Source: Luteococcus sp052116585 (GTDB lineage Bacteria > Actinomycetota > Actinomycetes > Propionibacteriales > Propionibacteriaceae). From it: 64,000 bases of DNA. Positions 7,966-17,275 of this stretch are shown here, one piece after another. The translations under genes were made by a program, and so were the position numbers. The notes beneath the pieces were generated by a model. It did no database searches. It was not told the DNA's origin and worked only from the letters and a program-made list of their open reading frames with translations. The DNA lies in the NCBI RefSeq assembly GCF_052116585.1, contig NZ_JBQKKT010000005.1:62001-126000 (forward strand), in the 5' to 3' direction. The first letter of the stretch is position 1. Each line of letters opens with the position of its first letter.

Positions 7966-9816
7966 ATGACGCACCAGGGCCACGGGCAGCAGCCGACCAA
8001 CCAGCCGAACGACGACTGGTTCTGGTCGCGTCCGCAACCAGAGGAGCCCTCGACGCAGGCTCAGACCGAACACACCCAGGTCATCCCCATGGAGGACACC
8101 CAGGTGGTGCCCCTGCAGGACACCCAGGTGATCCCCGTCGAGGACCTCGCTGCGGGGGGCGCCGTGACCGGGGCATCGGCCGCCCCACACTCGGCCGCTG
8201 CCCCGGGCGTCGAGACGACTTCGGTGGATCCCACGTGGGCGCCGCCGTCGGGGCAGCCGTGGCAGGCGGCCCTGACCGAGGCCCCCAGCACAGGGCAGCC
8301 TGCCCAGGCTCAGGCACAGGTCCCGGGCGTCGGTGCTGGCGAGGTCCCGACCCCTGACGCTGGGGGCAGCCAGATTCCGGTCGCGGGGCAGGTGCCGCCG
8401 AATCCGTGGCGCGAGCAGGAGCTCCCCCAGACCCCGTGGGAACTGTCTGCAGAACCCGGCTGGGGCGGTTCGGTGCCACCGGGCAACCACAGCGCATCGG
8501 GCAGTCAGACCCAATCCGGAGCCAACCCCCAGCCGGACGGGTGGCCGGCACCCCAGACGGTCCCCGGCCCCGACGGAATGCCCGGCACCTGGTATGTCCA
8601 GGGCAGCGCCCCTGCCCCGAAGCGTCGTCGAGGCGGCACGATGCTGGCAGTGCTGGCGACGGGCGTGGTCGCGGGCGCCGTGATGGTGGGCGGCATGGAC
8701 GTGGTGCGGTCCGGGAACCCGTCGCCGTCCGCAGCTCAGCCGGCCCAGACGGAACAAGCGGGCGGCGCCGACGGAAGCACCCAGGACCCGACCGGTCAGG
8801 ACGACGGATCCCTCCCTGCGGAAGGAAGCCCGCGGGATCCGTGGGGCACCGCCGACGAGTCGGACAGCCAGGACAGCGAGCCCGGCGCCGAACCGACCCG
8901 CGCCAGCAAGGACCAGAGCCGTGGCGTGGTGCTGATCCGAGCCGCCTCCAACACCGGCCGCGGCGCCGGCACCGGCATGGTGGTCAGCCAGGACGGCTAT
9001 GTCCTCACCAACTACCACGTGGTCCAGTCGAGCACCCGGGTTGACGTGCAGTTGGCCACGACGGGGCGCGGCTACACCGCCGACGTGATCGGACATGATC
9101 CCGTCAACGATGTGGCCCTGCTGAAGCTTGAGGGCGCCAAGGACCTGGAGACGGTCACCTTCGACGACGACCAACTGGCCGTTGGCGACGAGGTCACCGC
9201 CGTCGGCAATGCCAATGGTCAGGGCTATTTGAGTGGCGCCGCGGGGCGGGTGCGGGAGCTGAACAGCAGCATCACCGTGGCCAATGAGAATGCTGCCAGC
9301 GGACAGGAGGAACTGTCCGACGTGATCAAGACCTCCGCGGCTGCCCAGCCCGGGGATTCCGGAGGTCCGATGTTCGATGCCGAGGGTGAAGTGGTGGGCA
9401 TGACCACCGCCGGGCAGACTGCGTCGTCGGGTATCCGGACGCAGAGCGTCACCGTGGCCAGCTATGCCGTGCCCATCGAGCGGGCTCGCAAGATCATCGA
9501 GGAAATCCAGCAGGGCAAGGAAGAGGGCACCACTCGAGTGGGTCCCCGCGCCTATCTGGGCGTCTCGGTGCAGACGCTGGAGGGCCGCAGCATGGTGGTC
9601 TCCTCCGTGGTGCAGGACGGTCCGGCGGCGCGGGTGGGGCTCCAGCGGGGCGACCGGATCACCAGCATCGACGGGATGGATGTCACGACGCATGCCTCGC
9701 TGAGCGACAAGCTGGCAGAACACGAGCCCGGCGACAGCGTGGAGATCGGGTGGACCGACGCGGCAGGTCAGGAGCGCCGGGGAACCGTCGAGCTGGGCGA
9801 GAGCCCGGTCAACTGA
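7966..9816 (+). CDS. HtrA/DegP-like serine protease (S1C) with PDZ domain
   Basis: 616 residues. A long Pro/Gln/Thr-rich cytoplasmic region (about 1-220, with repeated TQV-type stretches near 38-60) precedes one membrane helix at about 225-245 (MLAVLATGVVAGAVMVGG). Outside is a trypsin-like domain with the triad His351 (TNYHVV), Asp382 (NDVALLKL) and Ser465 (QPGDSGGPM), followed by a C-terminal PDZ domain (about 515-610, YLGVSVQ ... GLQRGDRITSIDG). This is the common actinobacterial envelope quality-control protease layout. It lies directly upstream of a two-component regulator gene, a neighbourhood common for envelope-stress proteases. Confidence 0.92.
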   Translation: MTHQGHGQQPTNQPNDDWFWSRPQPEEPSTQAQTEHTQVIPMEDTQVVPLQDTQVIPVEDLAAGGAVTGASAAPHSAAAPGVETTSVDPTWAPPSGQPWQAALTEAPSTGQPAQAQAQVPGVGAGEVPTPDAGGSQIPVAGQVPPNPWREQELPQTPWELSAEPGWGGSVPPGNHSASGSQTQSGANPQPDGWPAPQTVPGPDGMPGTWYVQGSAPAPKRRRGGTMLAVLATGVVAGAVMVGGMDVVRSGNPSPSAAQPAQTEQAGGADGSTQDPTGQDDGSLPAEGSPRDPWGTADESDSQDSEPGAEPTRASKDQSRGVVLIRAASNTGRGAGTGMVVSQDGYVLTNYHVVQSSTRVDVQLATTGRGYTADVIGHDPVNDVALLKLEGAKDLETVTFDDDQLAVGDEVTAVGNANGQGYLSGAAGRVRELNSSITVANENAASGQEELSDVIKTSAAAQPGDSGGPMFDAEGEVVGMTTAGQTASSGIRTQSVTVASYAVPIERARKIIEEIQQGKEEGTTRVGPRAYLGVSVQTLEGRSMVVSSVVQDGPAARVGLQRGDRITSIDGMDVTTHASLSDKLAEHEPGDSVEIGWTDAAGQERRGTVELGESPVN

Positions 9817-9944
9817 CCCGATCGGTGAATTGACCGATCCGTCCTCGACGGCGCCGACTCACCCCGCAGACGGGGCCGCGGGCCTATGCTGAACCACATC
9901 CGCAGTGGAGTACGACGCTCCGTCGCACCCGGAGGAGGGCACTG

Positions 9945-10616
9945 ATGAGGTTGCTGCTGGTGGAGGACGACCGCTCGCTGGCGGAGGTGACCCGACGGGG
10001 TCTGGCCAGCGAGGGCCACGTGGTGGATCTGGCTCGTGACGGCAAGGAGGGTTGTCTCAAGGCCGTCCACGGTGAGTACGACGTGGTGATCCTGGACATC
10101 ATGCTGCCGCTCATGAACGGCTACGACATCCTCAAGCAGATGCGCGCCGAACAGGTGTGGACGCCGGTGCTGATGCTCACCGCCAAGGACGGCGAGTGGG
10201 ACCAGGCCGATGCCTTTGACCTGGGCGCCGACGACTACCTCACCAAGCCGTTCAGCTTCGTCGTGCTGAATGCCAGGCTCCGGGCACTGGCCCGGCGCGG
10301 CGCCACCGAGCGTCCCGCACAGCTGACCGCCAAGGGTCTCGTCCTGGACCCGGCGACGCACCTGGTCAAGCGCGGCGACGTGTCCATTGACCTCACCCCG
10401 CGGGAGTTCAACCTGCTGGCCTACCTGATGCAGCAGCGCGGCGCAGTGGTCACCAAGGCCCAGATCCTCGACGGGGTGTGGGGCAGCGAGCACGACGGCG
10501 ACCCCAATGTGGTGGAGGTCTACGTGGGCTACCTGCGCAAGAAGATCGATGCCCCCTTCGGCGAGAACACCATCCAGACCGTGCGAGGAGTCGGCTACCG
10601 GCTGGCGATGGAATGA
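9945..10616 (+). CDS. OmpR/PhoB-type response regulator
   Basis: 223 residues: receiver domain with acidic pocket E7-D8-D9, phosphoacceptor Asp51 (VVILDIMLP) and the LTKPF lysine, then a winged-helix DNA-binding domain ending GVGYRLAME. GGAGGAGGG at 9931-9938 fixes the start. The probable partner kinase is not downstream in an operon but on the opposite strand, and the two genes overlap by 22 bp at their 3' ends (10595-10616), so their transcripts are complementary there. Target genes are unknown; the adjacent HtrA-like protease is a reasonable candidate. Confidence 0.93.
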   Translation: MRLLLVEDDRSLAEVTRRGLASEGHVVDLARDGKEGCLKAVHGEYDVVILDIMLPLMNGYDILKQMRAEQVWTPVLMLTAKDGEWDQADAFDLGADDYLTKPFSFVVLNARLRALARRGATERPAQLTAKGLVLDPATHLVKRGDVSIDLTPREFNLLAYLMQQRGAVVTKAQILDGVWGSEHDGDPNVVEVYVGYLRKKIDAPFGENTIQTVRGVGYRLAME

Positions 10617-12010
10617 CCCAGACTCGCCCCGCTCGGGTCAGGTAGCCGGACCTCGAAGAGCGCCCCGCCCAAGGGGGACTCCCCGACGGTGATGGTCCCG
10701 TCGTGTCCCTGGATGATCTGCTGGACGATGGCCAGGCCAATCCCGGATCCGCCGTCATCGCGGGAGCGTGACTCCTGCAACCGGACGAAACGTTCGAAGA
10801 CCCTGTCGCGATCCTCCGGGGCGATGCCATTCCCGTCGTCCTCCACTCGTGCCAACGCACCGCCGTCACTGGTCGGTTCGACGGTGATCCGCACCGTCGT
10901 GCGGGCATGTCGGGCGGCGTTGTCGCACAGATTGCGCAGCACCTGGCTCAGCTTCGCCCCGTCGCCCAGCACACGGGCCGCTCGGATGTGGGCGACCACG
11001 TCCAGCTCGCTGGCGGAGCGCAGACGGGATGCCTCGGCACTTGCCACGTCATCCAGATCCAGTTCCCTGCGGCTCAGCTGGACGCCGGCATCGTCGGCTC
11101 GGGAGAGTTCCAGCAGGTCGTGCACCAGCAGGTTCAGCCGATCGGCCTCCGTCTGCATCAGCGGGGACAGTTCCCGCCAGGTCTCGATGTCGTCCTCGGC
11201 ACATGCGATCTCCAGCGCCCCGGACAGGCTCGCCATGGGGGAGCGCAGCTCATGGCTTGCGTCTGAGATGAAGCGCCGCTGTGCCTGCTGCGCGGCCTCC
11301 AGTCGGCCCAGCATCTGGTTCATCGTGATCGCCAGGTCCTGCAGTTCGTCCTCGGACGGCGGGACCGGGACTCGTTCGTCGAGGGTGCGGGAGGTGATCT
11401 GGGCGGCGCGGGAGTTGATCACGTCCACGGGGCGTAGCGCCCGGCCGGCCACCCACCATGAGGTGAGCCCAGCGGTCAGCAGCACCAGCGGCATGCACGC
11501 CATCAGCAGCCCCACGGTCAGGGTCACCGCGCTGTGCTCGTCCTCCTGAGAGGTGGCCACGGTCACCACATAGTCGTGCCCCTTCCAGGTGAGTCCCTGC
11601 GAAAGCACCAGATCGCGGTGCTCGTTCTTGTCCCCGGGCCCCCACCACTTGACCGCCCCCTCCTGCACCGTCTGGCCGGGTTCCGGGACCTGCTCGGTGA
11701 ATGGTTGCAGGTAACGGCCCGACGAGGTCCACACCAGGCGACCCCCCGCGTCCAGCACCTGCGCGCGGTAACCGTCGTCCAGCTGCAGCTCGCCCGGCAG
11801 GTCCGTCGGACCCTTCTCCCGAACGTGTGTGACCGTGCGGTGCAGTACCTCGTGCGACGTCTCGATCTGCGCATTGGCCAGCGCATTGGTGAGCAGGTTG
11901 GCCAGGAGCAGGATGCCGAGGGTCATCGGAATGGCCACGACCGTCACGGCGACGCCCGTCAGCTGTTTGCGGATGCCCAGGCGGGCCCACGATTCCGAGA
12001 GGTTCGGCAT
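10595..12010 (-). CDS. Sensor histidine kinase
   Basis: 471 residues from the ATG at 12010. Two membrane helices (about 16-42 and 165-190) flank an extracytoplasmic sensor region, followed by a HAMP linker (RALRPVDVI), the dimerisation/phosphoacceptor helix with His253 (SDASHELRSPMASL) and an ATPase domain with N, G1 and G2 boxes (NLCDNAARHA, DDGNGI, GGSGIGLAIV). The frame stays open upstream of 12010, but those residues are unlike a kinase N-terminus; a GTG at 12025 is also possible. Predicted partner of the regulator with which it overlaps tail to tail by 22 bp. Confidence 0.9.
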   Translation of the reverse strand: MPNLSESWARLGIRKQLTGVAVTVVAIPMTLGILLLANLLTNALANAQIETSHEVLHRTVTHVREKGPTDLPGELQLDDGYRAQVLDAGGRLVWTSSGRYLQPFTEQVPEPGQTVQEGAVKWWGPGDKNEHRDLVLSQGLTWKGHDYVVTVATSQEDEHSAVTLTVGLLMACMPLVLLTAGLTSWWVAGRALRPVDVINSRAAQITSRTLDERVPVPPSEDELQDLAITMNQMLGRLEAAQQAQRRFISDASHELRSPMASLSGALEIACAEDDIETWRELSPLMQTEADRLNLLVHDLLELSRADDAGVQLSRRELDLDDVASAEASRLRSASELDVVAHIRAARVLGDGAKLSQVLRNLCDNAARHARTTVRITVEPTSDGGALARVEDDGNGIAPEDRDRVFERFVRLQESRSRDDGGSGIGLAIVQQIIQGHDGTITVGESPLGGALFEVRLPDPSGASLGHSIASR

Positions 12011-12092
12011 GACTCCATCGTGCACCACGGCACTGACAATTTCGGGCGGCCGTCGTTGGGCACCTTTCGGGCGGCCGTCGTCGGGTCCCGGA

Positions 12093-12917
12093 TCAGCGCT
12101 GGGGCAGGCCAGCCAGCTCCCGCACCAGGGCGAACAGGGCCGGGCTCCCCGCACCCTCCACCAGATGGGTGGCCACCTCCGTGACGCCCGGCGCACAGGG
12201 CTGCACCCCAATGCTGGTGCCAGCCCAGGCCAGCATGGGAACGTCGGTGGCCGAATCGCCGACGGCCAGCACCTCGTCGGGGTTCAGCCCTACGTGGGTA
12301 CACAAGGCCGCCAGGGCATTGGCCTTTCCGGACGTGGCGGGCCAGATGTCGTGCAAACCCATCCCCGAATGCGTCAGGTTCAACCCGTCGATGCCGGCCA
12401 CGGCCTGCTCCAGGGCGGCGACGTGGGCGTCGGGGCCCTCACACAGGATCTTGCGGCACTCCAGCCCGACGAGCTGCTCGGCGCTGACCTGGTTCGAGCG
12501 CCCGGCCACGCGGCACCAGGTGTCGCGCTCCTCACGGTCGATGCCCGCCGCAGCCCCGTGGGCCAGCCACCGACCATCCGAGGCATACAGGTGGATGGTG
12601 CCCTGGCCGTGCTGGTCGATGCGGGTCACCTGTGCCAGCGCCTCCGCCAGCTCCGGCGTGATCGTGAAGCCGACCTCGCGGATCGGGCTGCCGTCGGCCA
12701 ACCGGGTCAGGGCACCGTTGTAGCTGATCCGGGGCAGGGGAATGCCGATCGCCTCGTTCACCACGGCCATCGACTCGTCGAGCCGAGCGCTGGCCAGGGC
12801 CACCGGCAGTCCGTCGTCCACCAGGGCCTTCACCCCCGCCGCGGCTTCAGGCGTGATGCGCTGCCCCGTGATCAGCAGGGTGTGGTCCAGGTCGAAGACG
12901 GCGAGCTTGATGGTCAT
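12093..12917 (-). CDS. HAD-superfamily hydrolase (Cof-like)
   Basis: 274-residue phosphatase of the HAD IIB/Cof type. Motif I FDLDHTLL carries the nucleophile and acid/base Asp near residue 8, a Ser/Ala motif II follows (ALAS), and motif IV is GDSATDVPML near residue 218. An AAGGA site precedes the ATG. Such proteins hydrolyse sugar or cofactor phosphates with broad specificity; the substrate cannot be named. It lies 82 bases upstream of the kinase on the same strand and could be co-transcribed with it. Confidence 0.85.
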   Translation of the reverse strand: MTIKLAVFDLDHTLLITGQRITPEAAAGVKALVDDGLPVALASARLDESMAVVNEAIGIPLPRISYNGALTRLADGSPIREVGFTITPELAEALAQVTRIDQHGQGTIHLYASDGRWLAHGAAAGIDREERDTWCRVAGRSNQVSAEQLVGLECRKILCEGPDAHVAALEQAVAGIDGLNLTHSGMGLHDIWPATSGKANALAALCTHVGLNPDEVLAVGDSATDVPMLAWAGTSIGVQPCAPGVTEVATHLVEGAGSPALFALVRELAGLPQR

Positions 12918-12992
12918 GGCGATCCTTCGCGGTGGAGGGCGGCTCGGGCGGAGACGGCCCAGCCTGTGGGGCAGGTCAGTCGGTGGGGCAGG

Positions 12993-13682
12993 TCAGCCGG
13001 TGGGGTCGGGGGTGGTTCCCAGCCCGCCCACTTCGGCCTGCTTGGCCAAGGTGCGCAGGAAGGTCAGGTGCCCATCCCACGGGGCGTCGTCGGCGGACAT
13101 GTTCGGGTTTGCGGGGTTCAGGCCCACCCGTCCGTCAGTCAGCTCACGAATGATGTCGGCATGGCCTGCGTGGCGAGCGGTCTCGACGGCAACGTGCACC
13201 AGGAGCCGCTCCAGCGTGGTAGGTTCCGGCCACCACGGGACGTGGGCCTCAGCGTCCAGATCCAGCTCCGCGATGGTCCGATTCGCGGCGGCGATGGCAT
13301 CGCGATAGTCCGCGATGATCTGCTCGGGGGTCTCGTCCGGGGTGGCGTAGAAGTCGAGCAGGCGGTCGGCATCCATCCGCAGGTGCGGCAGGTCTGGTGT
13401 CGGGCGGCCGAAGGACATCTGGAAGTAGCCGTACTCCACCGCAGCCAGGTGCTTCACCAGCCCCAGCAGGTTGGTGCCGGTGGGCGTGCGGGGCGTGCGC
13501 AGCGCCGATTCGTCCAGGCCCTCCACCTTCCACAGCACGGCATCGCGCTCGGACTGCAGGTAGCGCAGAAGGAGGGCCTTGGTTTCCAGCGGCTGTGCGT
13601 TGCCCGATGGCGCTGGGGTCTCCGGCAATTCTGGGGTGTCGAGTGGTTGTGGCGATGCGGGGTGGGAAGTGGCTTCGCTCAT
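12993..13682 (-). CDS. DinB-superfamily protein (DUF664 type)
   Basis: 229 residues; after a Pro-rich N-terminal tail of about 30 residues comes a four-helix DinB-like fold. The metal-binding His triad is visible as KHLAAVEYGYF and LVHVAVETARHAGHADIIRE. Proteins of this family in actinobacteria are often thiol (mycothiol)-dependent enzymes, but the reaction is unknown for most. The gene ends 75 bases before the HAD gene; that gap contains a short direct repeat (GTGGGGCAGGTCAG, 12969-13000). Confidence 0.82.
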   Translation of the reverse strand: MSEATSHPASPQPLDTPELPETPAPSGNAQPLETKALLLRYLQSERDAVLWKVEGLDESALRTPRTPTGTNLLGLVKHLAAVEYGYFQMSFGRPTPDLPHLRMDADRLLDFYATPDETPEQIIADYRDAIAAANRTIAELDLDAEAHVPWWPEPTTLERLLVHVAVETARHAGHADIIRELTDGRVGLNPANPNMSADDAPWDGHLTFLRTLAKQAEVGGLGTTPDPTG

Positions 13683-13834
13683 GTCTCCACGCTATCGGCC
13701 CCGGGGCGGCAACCCAATGGGGGCTTGGGATCCGTCGCCCGGGTCGTCCGGCCAGCGGATCGTGCGCCCGTCCGCCGCTGGATCGATCGCCTACCGCAGC
13801 CGACGGATGCGCCTGTCCGTGTCCTCCGGGTCCG

Positions 13835-13926
13835 ACTCCGCAAATCGACCTCGGTCTGCGAATCACCCGAGCCCACTGGGCGGGGTGTCCCCGGTGAACG
13901 ACGATCTGCTGGTTGATCTGCGGAGT
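13835..13926. repeat. 92-bp palindromic element, copy 1
   Basis: Ends ACTCCGCAAATCGACC and GGTTGATCTGCGGAGT are inverted with two G-T type differences. It occupies the 329-bp gap between two divergent genes, so it is not simply a terminator. Bases 48-56 (GGGGTGTCC) match copy 10 at the same internal position. The remainder of the gap shows no gene. Confidence 0.9.
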
Positions 13927-14011
13927 TCGGCTGGCGGCTGTCGTTCGGCTGGCGGGCGCTTCCGCCCTGCGGGCAGCCGAGCACATCGCGCAGGCTGACA
14001 AACTGGACCGC

Positions 14012-16630
14012 ATGCTCTTCTCCCTCGACACCATCGGCGCCGGGCTGCCCGTGCTGGCGGCCTGCGGAGATCTCCAGGCAGCGCTGAGCGGTGGGGTCGT
14101 GGTGGTGCAGGCCCCACCGGGCACGGGCAAGACCACCCTCGTCCCGCCCTTGGTGGCCAACGAACTGGTGGCCAACGAACTGGTGGCCAACCAGTCCGGA
14201 GCAGCCACTGCTGCAGGCCGAGTGGTGGTGACCCAGCCGCGCAGGATCGCGGCCCGCGCGGCAGCCCGTCGGCTGGCACATCTGAGTGGCACTCGCCTGG
14301 GTGAGGAGGTCGGCTTCAGCGTGCGTGGCGAGAGCCGTGGCAACACCCACACCCGGGTGGAGTTCGTCACCACCGGTGTCCTGGTCCGGCGGCTGCTGAA
14401 CGATCCGGCACTGGACGGCGTCGCGGCAGTGGTGCTCGACGAGGTACACGAACGATCCCTGGATTCCGATCTGGCCTTCGCCATGGTTCGCGAGCTGCGG
14501 GAACTACGGCCCGACCTTGCGGTGGTCGTGATGTCGGCCACCCTCGACGCCGCCCGTTGGGCCGGGTTGTTGGGCACCGCTGACGAACCAGCCCCGGTGG
14601 TGTCCGTCGCCGCCGACCTGTTTCCCCTGGAGGTCCGCTGGAAGCCCGCCCCGCCAGGGGTGCAACGGCTCGGCAATCGTGGCGTCACCTTCGCCTTCCT
14701 GGATCACATGGCCGCGGTCACCGCCGCCGCCCTCGACGAAACCTCCGAGGGCAGTGCGCTGGTCTTCGTCCCCGGCGCGTGGGAGACCGAGCAGGTGGCC
14801 GAACGTCTGCGGAACAAGGGGATCGACGCCCGAGCGCTGCACGGTTCCCTCGACGCACGGCAGCAGGATCAGGCCTTGGCTGACGGCCCCGGGCGGCGGG
14901 CGATCGTCGCGACGTCGGTGGCGGAGTCGTCGCTGACCGTGCCCGGGGTGCGGATCGTCGTCGACTCGGGGCTGTCCCGGGAGCCACGCTTCGACGTCGG
15001 GCGGGGCATGAGCGGCCTGGTGACCGTCAGCGAGGCGCGCGCCTCCGCTGAGCAACGTGCCGGCCGCGCCGCGCGGCTGGGGCCCGGCCTCGCGATCCGG
15101 TGCTTCCCGGAGAGCGACTGGCCACGGATGCGTCCCTTCACCACCCCGGAGATCGCCACCGCAGACCTCACCCAGGCAGCCCTGGACCTGGCCTGCTGGG
15201 GCGCGCCGGGCGGCGAGGGGATGGCGCTGCCGGACGCCCCGCCGGCCGCCTCCCTGGCACTGGCCCTGGACGGGCTGCGCGCCCTGGGGGCCGTGGACGA
15301 CGACGGTCGCCCGACGGCTCGGGGCCGGCAGATGTCCCGGGTGCCGGCCGATCCTCGGCTGGCCCGGGCCTTGTTGGACGCCACTCCCGTGGTCGGGGCG
15401 CGACGGGCCGCCGAAGCGGTGGCCCTGTTGGCAGGTGACGAGCGCGCTCCCGGTGGCGACCTGGCCGAGCTGCTCCGGCAGGTGCGGCGCGGATCGGGCC
15501 CGGCCGCCAGCCGGTGGCGCCATGAGGCGGATCGCCTGGAACGGGTGGCAAACCAGATCGATGCTGCTCAGGATTCCGCCACCGGCGACCACTACGCGGC
15601 CCGCACCACATCGCCCCCGATCGGTGAGGCAGAGGTGCTGGGCGCCATCGTCGCGCTGGCCCACCCCGACCGGGTGGCGCGCCGACGTGGCGGGGCGGAC
15701 AGCACCAGTTACCTGCTGGCCTCGGGAACCGGGGTGGCGCTGGAACGGGGCTCGCGGCTGTCGGGCCAGGAGTGGCTGGCCGTCGCGGAGATGGGTCGGC
15801 GCGACACCGGTGATGGCACGGGTGCCGTGGTGCGTGCGGCGGTCCCGATCAGCCAGGAGATCGCCGAGTGGGCCGCGAGGGGGCTGCGGAGACAGACGGT
15901 TCGGGCCAGTTGGACCCAGGGGAAGGTCTCTGCCCGCAGCCTCGACCTGCTGGGCGCAATCGAGCTGGCGGCCACGGCGGTTCCGCCCACGTCGGAGCTG
16001 GGGCGGCAAGCGGTCACCGAGGCGCTCCGCAGCCGGGGACTGGGGGTGCAGGGGCCTGGACTGTTGGCGTGGCCGGAATCGGCCGTCCTGCTGCGGCGAC
16101 GGCTGGCGCTCTTGCACCGCGAGCTGGGAGATCCCTGGCCCGCGATGGACGAGGAGTCACTGCTGGACAGGGTGGATGAGTGGCTCGGACCGGAGTTGGA
16201 CCAACTGGCCCGCGGAGCTTCGGCCGCCCGGCTCGACCTCACCAGTGCCTTGCGCCGGCTGTTGCCGTGGCCCCAGGCGGGGCGACTGGAAGAACTGGTG
16301 CCCGAGCGGTTGGAGGTGCCAACCGGATCCCGGATCCGATTGGCCTACCCGGATGATCCCAGCGAACGGGTGGTGCTGGCGGTGAAACTGCAGGAGTGCT
16401 TCGGACTGCTCGACACCCCGCGCATCGTTGACGGCCGGGTGCCGGTGCTGATGCACCTGTTGAGCCCTGCCCAACGGCCGCTCGCCGTCACCGATGACCT
16501 GGCCTCCTTCTGGGCCAACGCCTACCCCTCGGTGCGCGCCGAGAACCGGGGGCGCTACTCCAAGCACCCGTGGCCCGAGGATCCGCTGACCGCACCGCCT
16601 CGGCGGGGCACCTCGCGATCGGGCCGCTGA
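14012..16630 (+). CDS. hrpB: ATP-dependent RNA helicase HrpB
   Basis: 872 residues, DExH/DEAH-box superfamily 2. Walker A QAPPGTGKTTLVPP near residue 35, Walker B DEVHER, SATLD motif III and the RAGRAAR motif VI identify the HrpB branch, with its HA2 and C-terminal HrpB domains behind. Function in cells is poorly defined (RNA helicase). ATG 14012 is chosen since it aligns with the family start; the frame is open to 13913 but that would run into the 92-bp element. Directly after Walker A a 15-bp unit is repeated three times (14151-14195), encoding LVANE-LVANE-LVANQ, an odd insertion next to the ATP site. Confidence 0.9.
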   Translation: MLFSLDTIGAGLPVLAACGDLQAALSGGVVVVQAPPGTGKTTLVPPLVANELVANELVANQSGAATAAGRVVVTQPRRIAARAAARRLAHLSGTRLGEEVGFSVRGESRGNTHTRVEFVTTGVLVRRLLNDPALDGVAAVVLDEVHERSLDSDLAFAMVRELRELRPDLAVVVMSATLDAARWAGLLGTADEPAPVVSVAADLFPLEVRWKPAPPGVQRLGNRGVTFAFLDHMAAVTAAALDETSEGSALVFVPGAWETEQVAERLRNKGIDARALHGSLDARQQDQALADGPGRRAIVATSVAESSLTVPGVRIVVDSGLSREPRFDVGRGMSGLVTVSEARASAEQRAGRAARLGPGLAIRCFPESDWPRMRPFTTPEIATADLTQAALDLACWGAPGGEGMALPDAPPAASLALALDGLRALGAVDDDGRPTARGRQMSRVPADPRLARALLDATPVVGARRAAEAVALLAGDERAPGGDLAELLRQVRRGSGPAASRWRHEADRLERVANQIDAAQDSATGDHYAARTTSPPIGEAEVLGAIVALAHPDRVARRRGGADSTSYLLASGTGVALERGSRLSGQEWLAVAEMGRRDTGDGTGAVVRAAVPISQEIAEWAARGLRRQTVRASWTQGKVSARSLDLLGAIELAATAVPPTSELGRQAVTEALRSRGLGVQGPGLLAWPESAVLLRRRLALLHRELGDPWPAMDEESLLDRVDEWLGPELDQLARGASAARLDLTSALRRLLPWPQAGRLEELVPERLEVPTGSRIRLAYPDDPSERVVLAVKLQECFGLLDTPRIVDGRVPVLMHLLSPAQRPLAVTDDLASFWANAYPSVRAENRGRYSKHPWPEDPLTAPPRRGTSRSGR

Positions 16631-16669
16631 CCTGGGCCGGCGCAGCCATCTGGAGGTCGCCCAGCGCGA

Positions 16670-16761
16670 ACTCCGCAGATCGACCCCGGGATCCGTCCCC
16701 ACCCATGACGCCACGCGAGGTGAGCGAGGGGCGTCTCCATCGGGAGGTCGATCTGCGGAGT
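16670..16761. repeat. 92-bp palindromic element, copy 2
   Basis: Perfect 16-bp inverted ends (ACTCCGCAGATCGACC with its complement), 17 bp if the flanking A/T is counted. It starts 39 bases after the hrpB stop. Relative to copy 1 both arms changed together (AGATCG paired with CGATCT), a compensatory change. Confidence 0.93.
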
Positions 16762-16828
16762 TGGCGTGCGCCAAGCCTCTGACGAGGCTCGCGGCCGGAC
16801 TGGCCCCACGCTCGCGGCCGGACTGGCA

Positions 16829-16984
16829 TCAGGCCAGCACCAGGCGGATCTCCGGTCCGTGCTCACCCACCTGCACGGTGCGGCCGTCAATCTGGCGGTT
16901 GCGCAGCAGCCAGGCGATGGCGGTGGGGGTGAGAATGGCCAGCTGCTGCTCGCGGCCGGCGGGGCTGTGGCTGGTGTGTTCCAT
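16829..16984 (-). CDS. Small protein of 51 residues, unknown function
   Basis: ATG at 16984 follows a good ribosome site (GGAGGAG, 6 bases upstream). The product begins MEHTSHSPAGREQQLAIL and continues with a helix-like AIAWLLRNRQ segment and a strand-like C-terminal half (TVQVGEHGPEIRLVLA). No signal peptide or cysteine. It lies between element copies 2 and 3. I do not recognise the family; real translation is supported only by the ribosome site and by amphipathic, non-repetitive composition. Confidence 0.6.
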   Translation of the reverse strand: MEHTSHSPAGREQQLAILTPTAIAWLLRNRQIDGRTVQVGEHGPEIRLVLA

Positions 16985-17138
16985 GGTGATCTCCTCCGTG
17001 GATGGTGCGGAACCGGGCGGGCGGTGGTCGCTGCCCGCCGGGTGCCGCTGTGGCGATGAGTCCATGGAAGAAGTGCTGGCTGTGTCAGGGCTGTGTCCTG
17101 CCTCGGAACCGGCTGGGAGCTTCCGGCACCCGTCCCGA

Positions 17139-17230
17139 ACTCCGCAAACCGACCCGGCGATCACCGCCGCCTGGGCGCGCGCCGTGAAGAGCCGTGGCCG
17201 GCCCACCAACCCCGGGTCGGTTTGCGGAGT
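17139..17230. repeat. 92-bp palindromic element, copy 3
   Basis: The best inverted ends of the family: 19 bp perfect (ACTCCGCAAACCGACCCGG and its complement). Here AAACCG pairs with CGGTTT, again a double change relative to copy 2. Lies upstream of the small-protein gene and downstream of serC. Confidence 0.95.
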
Positions 17231-17275
17231 CGGTCCCCCGGAAGTGGGGAGGCCAGCGGTGCGGCAGGGGCCCGG

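Noticed and set aside
13913..14011. Extended N-terminus of HrpB starting in element copy 1
   Set aside because: The 33 extra codons read through the repeat and do not resemble the family; the ATG at 14012 fits the usual start.
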